DNA of 46,038 nucleotides from Akkermansiaceae bacterium UBA6138 (GTDB taxonomy: Bacteria; Verrucomicrobiota; Verrucomicrobiia; Verrucomicrobiales; DEV007). A program made the position numbers and the translations under genes. The stretch is taken from NCBI GenBank assembly GCA_002422425.1, contig DIVG01000053.1, forward strand, positions 1 to 46,038, read 5' to 3'. Positions 9,099 to 17,177 of this stretch are shown here, piece by piece. Below the pieces are notes generated by a model, which saw only the letters and a program-made list of their open reading frames with translations, did not search any database and was not told where the DNA came from. How positions within the stretch are numbered: position 1 is the first letter of the stretch; each line of letters begins with the position of its first letter.

Positions 9099-10202
9099 AT
9101 GGAAAAACGTTTCTTTCTCCCTTCTCTTTTATTCCCGGCGGCAGTGTCGCTGCTTGTCTCCTGCGGCAGGGAAAGCCCCGCAGGGAGTGGCGCGGGGACG
9201 CCTCCCGCTGCGGCAGTGCAGGTCTCGACCGCGCAGGTGGAGCTGCGACCATTCACCGACACGACCCTCTCAGTCGGGAATCTGCGCGCGACCGAGTCGG
9301 TCGAAATTTCCGCAAGCGTCACGGAAAAAATCGTCAGCCTCGAGTTCGGGGATGGGCAGACCGTCAAAAAAGGTGACGTCATTGCACGGCTCGAATCCGA
9401 TGAGGAGACAGCGCTCATGGAGATTGCTAAAGCCGAGCTTGCCGAAGAGCAGCGCGAGATCGGACGGATCGAGGGCCTCGTGCGCACCAACGCCGTTGCG
9501 GAGGTGACGCTCGAGGAACGCCGCACCCAGGCCGTGCGCGCCGAGGGTGCCATCAGCCGCATCGAAGCCATGGTGAAAGACCGGCTCATCACCGCTCCCT
9601 TCGACGGAGTGCTTGGTCTGCGCCGCATCAGCGCGGGCGCGCTCGTCGCTCCCGGCACGATCATCACCACCCTCGACCAGATCGACACGATGAAACTCGA
9701 CTTCACCGTTCCTGAAGTCTTCCTCGGCACCCTCACGACCGGCACCACCCTCACCGCCCGAACGATGGCCTTTCCGGACAATGACTTTACCGGCAGCATC
9801 GAGACGATCGACACCCGCGTCGATCCGGTGACCCGCTCGGTCCCCGTCCGCGCGATTCTTCCCAACCCGGACAGAAGGTTAAGACCCGGGATGCTCATGA
9901 CGGTCGAGCTGCAGCGAAACGAGCGCAGCTCACCCGCCATCCCCGAGCGGGCCCTCGTCCCCCTCGGTGAGCGACAGGCCGTCTACCTTGTGACGGCAGA
10001 GACAACCGCGAAGCTCATCGAGGTTATTCTAGGGACCCGCATCCCCGGATACGTGGAGATCGTTTCAGGCCTCTCCGCCGGAGACACCATCATCGTCGAT
10101 GGAGTCCTCTCTCTGCGGGACGGTGCCGCCGTAAAGGTGACCGGAGAATACGCTCCGCCCGCGGCTCCCTTTGACCCGACCTCTGCCGCCCCGGTGAAAT
10201 AG
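9099..10202 (+). CDS. RND efflux periplasmic adaptor lipoprotein (AcrA/MexA-like)
   Basis: Adaptor proteins of this family link an inner-membrane RND pump to an outer-membrane channel. The 367-aa product has a lipoprotein signal with lipobox LVSC (Cys22), so it is expected to be lipid-anchored in the periplasm. Next come a lipoyl/barrel-sandwich half (about 60-85), a short helical hairpin (about 95-150), the second lipoyl half (ITAPFDGVLGLRRISAGALV, about 165-185), a beta-barrel and a membrane-proximal domain. The hairpin is short compared with AcrA. It lies 21 bases before the pump gene on the same strand and is surely co-transcribed with it. Confidence 0.93.
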   Translation: MEKRFFLPSLLFPAAVSLLVSCGRESPAGSGAGTPPAAAVQVSTAQVELRPFTDTTLSVGNLRATESVEISASVTEKIVSLEFGDGQTVKKGDVIARLESDEETALMEIAKAELAEEQREIGRIEGLVRTNAVAEVTLEERRTQAVRAEGAISRIEAMVKDRLITAPFDGVLGLRRISAGALVAPGTIITTLDQIDTMKLDFTVPEVFLGTLTTGTTLTARTMAFPDNDFTGSIETIDTRVDPVTRSVPVRAILPNPDRRLRPGMLMTVELQRNERSSPAIPERALVPLGERQAVYLVTAETTAKLIEVILGTRIPGYVEIVSGLSAGDTIIVDGVLSLRDGAAVKVTGEYAPPAAPFDPTSAAPVK

Positions 10203-10223
10203 GTCCACGCCCGCCCACGGCCC

Positions 10224-13200
10224 ATGATTCTTTCCGACATCTCCATCAGGCGTCCCGTCCTCGCTCTTGTCATGAGCCTGCTCCTCGTCGCTTTCGGGGT
10301 GGTCTCTTACTTTCGCCTGCAAGTCAGAGAATACCCCGACATCGAGCCGCCCGTCGTCACGATCGAGACGACCTATCCCGGTGCCTCCGCCGCTGTAGTC
10401 GAAAGGCGCATCACCCAGCTTGTCGAGGACCGCATCAGCACGGTCGAAGCGATTAAGAGCATTTCCTCCACCAGTGTGGACGAGGTCTCCACCGTCGCGG
10501 TCGAGTTCCTCATCTCGCGCGACATCGACAGCGCCGCGAACGACCTGCGTGAGGCGGTCTCGCGTCTTCTCTCGGTCCTGCCTGAAGAAGCCAACCCGCC
10601 CGAGATCACGAAGCAGGATGCCGCCACCGAAGTCATGATGTGGCTCAATCTCACCGGCGAAGGCATGACCCCGCTTGAGCTGGCCGACTACGCAGACCGC
10701 TATCTCGTCGACCGGTTCTCGGTCCTGCCTGGGGTCGCCCTCGTTCGCATCAGCGGGGCCTCTCGCTATGCAATGCGCATCTGGCTCGACCGCGAAGCCC
10801 TCGCCGCGAGGCAACTCACCGTCAAGGACGTCGAGGACGCCCTCCTTGAACAAAATGTCGAATTCCCCGCCGGGGCGGTGCAGTCGCTCGACCGGCAATT
10901 CACGGTCCGTCTTGATCGCGAGTTCCGCAGCCCCGATGACTTCCGCTCGCTCGTCCTGAAAAAAGGCGAAGACGGCTACCAGGTCCTCCTGGGGGAAGTC
11001 GCCCGGGTTGAGCTCGGCGGCAGTCAGCCCCGCCTCACCTTTCGCGGGAATGGGGTGCCCATGGTCGGGCTTGGCATCATCAAGCAATCGAGAGCGAATA
11101 CCCTAGAAGTCGCGCGCGGCACCAAGGCGGAAGCCGACGTGATCCGGGCGAGCCTGCCCTCACACATGAAGCTTGAGCAGAGCTACGACACCTCGACTTT
11201 CATCGAAGCCAGTCTCAAAGAGGTGAAGACGACCCTGCTCATCGCCGTAGGGCTCGTCGTCCTCGTGATTTATCTTTTCCTCGGGAGCCTGCGCGCCACC
11301 CTCGTGCCGGCGGTGACGGTGCCGGTCTCGCTCATCAGCGCGGCGATACTGCTCTATGCCTTCGACTTTTCGGTGAACGTTCTCACCCTACTCGCTCTCG
11401 TCCTCGCGATCGGCCTTGTCGTTGATGATGCCATCGTCGTGCTGGAAAATATTTACCGGCGCATCGAAAATGGCGAGAATCCCATCGCCGCCGCTTTTCT
11501 CGGGACGCGACAGGTGGCCTTTGCCGTCATCGCCACGACCGTCGTGCTCGTCTCGGTTTTTCTCCCCATCACTTTTCTTCCGGGGGAGGCGGGGAAACTC
11601 TTCACCGAATTCGCCGTCACCCTCGCTGTCGCGGTGGGTTTCTCAAGCTTCGTCGCCCTGACCCTGTGCCCCATGATCGCCTCGAAGCTCTTCCGCAGCG
11701 ACGACGTCGCCCGGGCAAACTGGCTCACCCGCACCGTCGCGAACATTTTTGGGAAACTCGAGTCGCTCTACCGCGCGATCCTCCACCGACTCGTGCACTT
11801 TGCCTGGCTCGCGGGGATCGCCGTCCTCGGGATCTTCTTTGCCTGCTTCTGGCTTTTCAGGGCCATTCCGTCCGAGTTCGTGCCTCAGGAGGACCGGGGC
11901 ACCTTTTTTATCATCAGCAAAGCACCTGAGGGAGCGAGCTATGGTTACACCCTCAATATGGCGATAGAGATCGAAAAGCGGCTCATGTATCTCACCGAGT
12001 CGGGCGAAGCGCAGCGGCTCCTCGTGCGGGTGCCGCGAGGATTCGGAGCGGCCCTCGATTACAACCAGGTCATCACCATCGTGAACCTCGACGACTGGTC
12101 GCAACGCCGCCCCGCCGGTGTCGTCATGGCCGAGATCCGAAGCAAGCTCTCCGATCTCACGGGGATGCAGCATTTTGCAATCATGCGACAGGGGCTCTCG
12201 ACCGGATTGCAGAAAAAAGTGCAGTTCGTCATTGGCGGCCCCGAGTACGAGACCCTCGCCCAATGGCGCGACATCGTCCTCGAGGAGGCCAAAAAGAATC
12301 CCGGCCTCACCGGCGTCGATTACGACTACAAGGAGAGCAAACCCCAGCTCGGCGTCAAGATCGACCGCACCCGCGCCGCCGATCTCGGTGTCTCCATCGA
12401 GACCATCGGTACGACGCTGGAGACTCTCCTCGGCTCGCGACGGGTCACCACCTTCACCGACAAGGGCGAAGAATACGACGTCATCGTCGAAGGCGACTGG
12501 GACGACAAACGTTCCCCCGGCGATCTCCAGAATCTCTTCGTACGATCCGAGGAGAGCGGGCAGCTCATCCCCCTCTCGAATCTCGTGAGCCTGCGCGAGT
12601 TTGCCGACTCGGGCACGCTGAACCGCTACAATCGCGTCCGCTCCGTCACGATCGAGGCGAACCTCGCCGAGGGCTACCCGCTCAGCGAAGCACTCGATTA
12701 CCTCGACCGTGTCGTGAAAGAGAAGCTGCCCGAATCCGCCATCGTCGGCTACAAAGGGGAATCGCTCAACCTTCGAGACTCGACCGGCTCGGTCCTCTTT
12801 GTCTTCGCCCTCGCCCTCGCCGTGGTTTATCTCGTCCTCGCGGCCCAGTTCGAGAGTTTTGTCCATCCTTTCACGATCATGCTGGCCGTGCCCGTCGCGG
12901 TCGCCGGCGCGCTCCTCGGCCTCTACCTCACCGGTCAGGCCCAGAGCATCTACAGCCAGATCGGAATGATCATGCTCGTGGGGCTCGCTGCGAAAAACGG
13001 CATTCTCATCGTCGAGTTCATCAACCAGCTCAGGTCCGAGGGGATGCCCTTCGAGGAGGCAGTCATCGAGGCCTCGGTCATGCGTTTCCGCCCCATCGCC
13101 ATGACCGGTCTCACCACCGTGATGGGCTCGCTCCCCCTCGTCTTTACGAGCGGAGCCGGAGCCGAGACCCGCTTTGTCGTCGGCATCGTCATCCTCTTCG

Positions 13201-13331
13201 GAGTAGCGACGTCAACGATCTTCACCCTTCTTGTCATTCCCGTCGCCTACCGCCTCATTTCAAAAAAATCCGGCACGCCCGGAGCGACGAGTCGCAAAGT
13301 GGATGAGGCGCTCGGGGAGACGGCGGGGTGA
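10224..13331 (+). CDS. RND multidrug efflux pump, inner-membrane subunit (AcrB/MexB family)
   Basis: The 1035-aa product is a full-length proton-driven RND pump, which expels drugs or other amphiphilic compounds as a trimer. It begins with the usual MILSDISIRRPV entry to TM1, has two large periplasmic loops and about 12 membrane segments, and keeps the proton relay: the Asp-Asp pair in GLVVDDAIVVLE (about 397-408) and the Lys in AAKNGILIVEF (about 922-932). This points to the HAE1 subfamily, not the heavy-metal subfamily. No outer-membrane channel (TolC/OprM type) and no regulator gene lie beside it, so the pump must borrow a channel encoded elsewhere. The 183 bases after it hold no gene and only GC-rich short inverted repeats. 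Confidence 0.96.
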   Translation: MILSDISIRRPVLALVMSLLLVAFGVVSYFRLQVREYPDIEPPVVTIETTYPGASAAVVERRITQLVEDRISTVEAIKSISSTSVDEVSTVAVEFLISRDIDSAANDLREAVSRLLSVLPEEANPPEITKQDAATEVMMWLNLTGEGMTPLELADYADRYLVDRFSVLPGVALVRISGASRYAMRIWLDREALAARQLTVKDVEDALLEQNVEFPAGAVQSLDRQFTVRLDREFRSPDDFRSLVLKKGEDGYQVLLGEVARVELGGSQPRLTFRGNGVPMVGLGIIKQSRANTLEVARGTKAEADVIRASLPSHMKLEQSYDTSTFIEASLKEVKTTLLIAVGLVVLVIYLFLGSLRATLVPAVTVPVSLISAAILLYAFDFSVNVLTLLALVLAIGLVVDDAIVVLENIYRRIENGENPIAAAFLGTRQVAFAVIATTVVLVSVFLPITFLPGEAGKLFTEFAVTLAVAVGFSSFVALTLCPMIASKLFRSDDVARANWLTRTVANIFGKLESLYRAILHRLVHFAWLAGIAVLGIFFACFWLFRAIPSEFVPQEDRGTFFIISKAPEGASYGYTLNMAIEIEKRLMYLTESGEAQRLLVRVPRGFGAALDYNQVITIVNLDDWSQRRPAGVVMAEIRSKLSDLTGMQHFAIMRQGLSTGLQKKVQFVIGGPEYETLAQWRDIVLEEAKKNPGLTGVDYDYKESKPQLGVKIDRTRAADLGVSIETIGTTLETLLGSRRVTTFTDKGEEYDVIVEGDWDDKRSPGDLQNLFVRSEESGQLIPLSNLVSLREFADSGTLNRYNRVRSVTIEANLAEGYPLSEALDYLDRVVKEKLPESAIVGYKGESLNLRDSTGSVLFVFALALAVVYLVLAAQFESFVHPFTIMLAVPVAVAGALLGLYLTGQAQSIYSQIGMIMLVGLAAKNGILIVEFINQLRSEGMPFEEAVIEASVMRFRPIAMTGLTTVMGSLPLVFTSGAGAETRFVVGIVILFGVATSTIFTLLVIPVAYRLISKKSGTPGATSRKVDEALGETAG

Positions 13332-13514
13332 GAGAGGGAGGCAGGCCGTCGGAATCGTTGATTTGCTGGAGGGCTTTGCTGGAATGCCTTCGCCGGATCC
13401 GGCATGGAAGGGACGCCCTGGCTTGGGGGACTGGGCTAATGAGGCGGGCGGGGCGCCCGCGGTCCGGCGTGGACGACACAAAGGTGCCCTTGGTCCAACG
13501 ATATCTCCAACCGA

Positions 13515-15440
13515 TTAGAGGAGAATATCGTAGGGGCGCTCGCCGGTTTTATCCATGTAGCCAACGAAGGCCTGGTTCACGACTTTGTAACCGCCCGGAG
13601 TCGGGTAGTTGCCGGTGAAATACCAGTCCCCATTATGGAGCGGGATCGCCTCCTTGAGTCCCTCGACCGTCTGGAAGATCACCTCGACTTCACCCTTCCA
13701 CGGGATATTCTCGGGGGTGACCATACGGCTGACTTCGGCGCTGAGTTCCTCTTCGGTGAAGGGCTCGTAGATCGCTTTGACCGGATTCCCCATTTCTTCG
13801 ACAGGCTTTTTCAGCTCTTCCCGGCACTGGTAATAGACATCGGTCAGGCAATTATGCATTCCGGCCCGCTCAAGCAGGTTCACAGCGGCTTTGAAGACGA
13901 TGAATTTGCCGAGCTCGGACATGTCGATGCCGTAGCAGTCCGGGTACCGGATCTGCGGGGCGGTCGAGGCAATTATAATCTTACTCGGTTCGAGGCGGGA
14001 AAGGATCTTGATGATGGAATCCTTCAAGGTCGTGCCCCGAACAATGGAGTCATCGATCACGACAAGCGTTTCACCGGGCGCGATCTGACCGTAGGTCACG
14101 TCGTAAATGTGCGAGACCATTTGATCCCTGCCTTTTTCCTGGGCAATGAAAGTCCGCAGCTTGATGTCTTTGTGCGCGATTTTTTCCCCTCTCGGCCAGC
14201 TCTGGAGGATGAGCTTGTCGATCGTCGATTCATTGAGCTCTCCGGCTTTCGCGGCGGCAAGGATCTGGTCCTTCACCTGATCACGACGCAGCATGCGCAG
14301 CCCGTGCATGAGACCGTAGTAGGCGATCTCGGCGGTGTTCGGGATGAAGCTGAAGACGGTCTTGTCGAAGTCTTTCTCGATTCGCTTCACGATCTGGGGA
14401 ACCAGATTCGCCCCGAGACGCATCCGCTCCCGGTAAATATCCGGATCGTTCCCGCGGGAGAAATAGATGCGCTCGAAGGAACAGGGAGTGCGCTGGCGGG
14501 GCTCGGTGTAGGGCTTGATCTCGAGACCACCCGAGTGCTTCATTACCGCGACATTTCCCTGAGGCAATTCTTTGACCTCATCGATATCGGCATTAAAAAC
14601 CGTCATCAGCGGGACTCGCTCACTCGCGAAGGCGATGACGTCGTCGTCCTCATAATAAAAGCAGGGTCGAATTCCGTTCGGGTCGCGCAGGACAAAGCCG
14701 TCGCCATTGCCGACGACTCCGGCAATGGTGTAACCTCCATCCCAGATCTTCGCGCATTTCCGGATAATACGGGCGAGGTCGATCTGCTCCGAAATGATCC
14801 CAGGGATAAGACGCCCGTCCGTTCCGGCGTCGCGTTCGCGACGATAGATCGCGTCGTGGACTTCGTCGAGGTGATACCCAATCTCTTCGAGGACAGTTTG
14901 GGTGTCGGTGTCAAAAACAGGATGCTGACCGCGATCAATGAGGTGGTGATTGAGATCGCGGGCGTTCGTCATGTTGAAGTTCCCAGCGACCATGAGGGTC
15001 TTGGTCGGGTAGTTCGTGCGACGCACATAGGGATGGCATCCCCCGCTGCCAAACTGGCCCGAGGTGCCGTAGCGAAGATGGCCGATGAGGACCTCGCCGC
15101 CGAAATCAAAGTTCTTTTTGAACGAGACCGGATCATTCGGATCGAGACGTCCGCGGCGTTCAAGCTTGCGCAGGCTGCGGAGCTGGTCCTCCATCACCCG
15201 GATGAGCGAGTCGCGCTCGGCGCTGCGCTCACGGAAGAGATAGGGTTGCCCCAGCGGCATGTCCAGCTTGCAGCAACCGACCCCGACGCCGTCCTGGCCG
15301 CGGTTGTGCTGCTTTTCCATGAGCAGGTAGAGACGCTGGAAACCCCACAGACACGTGCCGTAGCGATCGTGATAGTAGGCCAGATCCTTCTTGAGCCTCA
15401 CGAAGGCTATGCCGCACTCGTGATGGAGGGGGTCACTCAT
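13515..15440 (-). CDS. purF: Amidophosphoribosyltransferase PurF, long form
   Basis: PurF makes phosphoribosylamine from PRPP and glutamine, the first committed step of purine synthesis. The 641-aa product has an N-terminal nucleophile glutaminase domain: the catalytic Cys is residue 9 in HHECGIAF, after a short propeptide that must be removed. It is followed by GHLRYGTSG and DPNGIRPC. The C-terminal phosphoribosyltransferase domain has the PRPP loop VVIDDSIVRGTT (about 459-470). The E. coli enzyme is about 505 aa; the surplus here lies in inserts and a C-terminal tail of about 100 residues after the PRPP domain. No Fe-S cysteine set was recognised. The gene is last in the pur operon, 6 bases after purM. 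Confidence 0.93.
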   Translation of the reverse strand: MSDPLHHECGIAFVRLKKDLAYYHDRYGTCLWGFQRLYLLMEKQHNRGQDGVGVGCCKLDMPLGQPYLFRERSAERDSLIRVMEDQLRSLRKLERRGRLDPNDPVSFKKNFDFGGEVLIGHLRYGTSGQFGSGGCHPYVRRTNYPTKTLMVAGNFNMTNARDLNHHLIDRGQHPVFDTDTQTVLEEIGYHLDEVHDAIYRRERDAGTDGRLIPGIISEQIDLARIIRKCAKIWDGGYTIAGVVGNGDGFVLRDPNGIRPCFYYEDDDVIAFASERVPLMTVFNADIDEVKELPQGNVAVMKHSGGLEIKPYTEPRQRTPCSFERIYFSRGNDPDIYRERMRLGANLVPQIVKRIEKDFDKTVFSFIPNTAEIAYYGLMHGLRMLRRDQVKDQILAAAKAGELNESTIDKLILQSWPRGEKIAHKDIKLRTFIAQEKGRDQMVSHIYDVTYGQIAPGETLVVIDDSIVRGTTLKDSIIKILSRLEPSKIIIASTAPQIRYPDCYGIDMSELGKFIVFKAAVNLLERAGMHNCLTDVYYQCREELKKPVEEMGNPVKAIYEPFTEEELSAEVSRMVTPENIPWKGEVEVIFQTVEGLKEAIPLHNGDWYFTGNYPTPGGYKVVNQAFVGYMDKTGERPYDILL

Positions 15441-15446
15441 TTAAAA

Positions 15447-16439
15447 TCAATTGGCAATCTCAACCCGAACGGTTCCGGACGAATCGATTTCACCGATGAC
15501 GAGGGCTCCGGGATGAAAGGCAGTGGCCGCTTCGGCCTGAGCGGCGGGAACAATGGCGACCCATCCCCACCCCATGTTGAAGGTGTTGACGGCTTCGGCG
15601 TCGTCGACAAAAGCGAGGACTTTCGGTATCGCTCCCAGTTTCCAGCGCGGGATCGTAATCGAGGCGCCCTTTTCGGCGAGAAGTCGCTCGAGATTCTCGG
15701 GCAGTCCGCCACCAGTGATGTGGGCCATCGCCTTAATATCGATGGCGTGCTCGCGGAGTCCGGCGAGGACATCGTGATAAAGACGGGTCGGGGCGAGGAA
15801 CTCGACCCACTCGTCGTCATCGATGAGACCGGGATTGGCCTTGAGGATCTTACGGACGAGGCTCCAGCCGTTTGCGTGAAGCCCGTCGGAGGGATAACCG
15901 ATGAGCTTGTCGCCGATCTCGATTCGGGTCGGATCGATGAGCTCCGATTTCTCGGCCGCGCCGACGCAGAATCCGCTCAGCTCAATGATGCCGTCAGGGA
16001 CGATGCCCGGCATCTCGGCGGTCTCACCGCCGGCGAGGATGCAGTCGCAGCTCGCGAGGTGCTCGGCCATGCCCGCGATGAGGCGTTTGATCTTCACCTT
16101 GTCGATGCGGCCGATGCCGACGTAGTCGAGGAACATGAGCGGGTCACCTCCGGTCGTGAGGATGTCGTTCACGTTCATCGCAACGAGGTCCTTGCCGGCG
16201 ATTTCGAGCTGATCGTATTCGAGGAGGAGCTCGAGCTTGGTCCCGACGCCGTCGCATCCGGTCATGATGACGGGATTTTTGTAAGCGCTGAGATCGTAGC
16301 TCGCGGCAAAAAGTCCGAAGGCTCCCATGAGCGATCGCTTGCCCTCGGTGCTGCGGCGCAGTTCACCGATGTCGCCGACGAGCGCCGCCGCCTCTTTGAT
16401 GTCCACGCCTGCGGCCTTATAGGTAAATTCGCTGCTCAT
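15447..16439 (-). CDS. purM: Phosphoribosylformylglycinamidine cyclo-ligase PurM (AIR synthetase)
   Basis: PurM closes the imidazole ring, turning FGAM into AIR with ATP. The 330-aa product has the family start (TYKAAGVDI), the ATP-site block MTGCDGVGTKLELL, MNVNDILTTGGDPL and the domain-linking ILAGGETAEMPG, followed by HITGGGLPENL. Length is normal (about 330-350 aa). Its ATG directly abuts the purQ stop codon with no gap, a sign of translational coupling, and purF follows after 6 bases. Confidence 0.96.
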   Translation of the reverse strand: MSSEFTYKAAGVDIKEAAALVGDIGELRRSTEGKRSLMGAFGLFAASYDLSAYKNPVIMTGCDGVGTKLELLLEYDQLEIAGKDLVAMNVNDILTTGGDPLMFLDYVGIGRIDKVKIKRLIAGMAEHLASCDCILAGGETAEMPGIVPDGIIELSGFCVGAAEKSELIDPTRIEIGDKLIGYPSDGLHANGWSLVRKILKANPGLIDDDEWVEFLAPTRLYHDVLAGLREHAIDIKAMAHITGGGLPENLERLLAEKGASITIPRWKLGAIPKVLAFVDDAEAVNTFNMGWGWVAIVPAAQAEAATAFHPGALVIGEIDSSGTVRVEIAN

Positions 16440-17177
16440 TCAGTTCGACTTGGTAATGGATTCATGGAGGGAGCGGAAGAAGTAATAGCCGCTGCCCCGG
16501 GTCTCGTCTTCGCCGGTGCCTTTCCAGTCGGGATCGTAGTGATCCTGACGGTGAAGAAATCTCTCGGGGTGAGGCATCAGCCCGAAGACCCTGCCGCTCT
16601 CATCCTGTAGACCGGCAATGCGCTCGAAGCTACCGTTGACCTCGTCGCGATAGGTGAGCGCGGCCGCTCCGCCCGAAAGATACCCGGCGGCCTCGGCGGC
16701 GTCTTTGGTGACGAGACGTCCCTCGGCATGGGCGATGGGGAACTCGAACTCGGCGGGAAGATGGGTGAGAAAGGGACTCGTCGGAGCGAGATTTTTCAAG
16801 GTGACCCACTGACACTGGAAGCGACCGCTCGCGTTTTCGACGAGACTGCCCGAGGGCAGGAGGTCGAGCTGGGTGAGGATCTGGAAGCCGTTGCAGATCC
16901 CGAGGATGTAGCCGCCGTTGTCGCGGAAGTCACCGAGGGTCTTGCCGATCTTCTGCTCGGTCACGAGACTGGCGATGCGGCCCGACATGACGTAGTCGCC
17001 GTAGCTAAATCCCCCAGACAGGACAACAAGACTGACCCCGACGAGCTTCTCAGGCTTCAGCGCCGAGACAGGAAGCGTCTCCGTGACAAAGCCGACTTCC
17101 TCGAGCGCGCGGGCAGTCTCCGCGTCACAGTTGGTGCCGGGAAATTTCAGTAATATTGCGCAAGGCCGTTCTTCCAT
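16440..17177 (-). CDS. purQ: FGAM synthase glutaminase subunit PurQ
   Basis: PurQ frees ammonia from glutamine and passes it to PurL, which converts FGAR to FGAM. The 245-aa class I glutaminase has the family start FPGTNCDAE, the motif SGGFSYGDYVMSGRIA, the nucleophile Cys in GICNGFQ, and the His/Glu pair in MPHPERF. All three catalytic residues are present. Its start lies 31 bases inside the 3' end of purL. The stop of purL and the start of purQ are therefore coupled, which suits two subunits of one complex. Confidence 0.96.
   Translation of the reverse strand: MEERPCAILLKFPGTNCDAETARALEEVGFVTETLPVSALKPEKLVGVSLVVLSGGFSYGDYVMSGRIASLVTEQKIGKTLGDFRDNGGYILGICNGFQILTQLDLLPSGSLVENASGRFQCQWVTLKNLAPTSPFLTHLPAEFEFPIAHAEGRLVTKDAAEAAGYLSGGAAALTYRDEVNGSFERIAGLQDESGRVFGLMPHPERFLHRQDHYDPDWKGTGEDETRGSGYYFFRSLHESITKSN

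Noticed and set aside
12263..13306. A 347-codon Arg-rich open frame within the RND pump gene
   Set aside because: It is an out-of-frame shadow of the pump, full of Arg/His/Pro, with no recognisable domain.
13635..16610. A 991-codon open frame on the + strand opposite purF, purM and purQ
   Set aside because: It is antisense to three clearly recognised enzymes, has no family features, and arises from the GC-rich codon use of the minus-strand genes.
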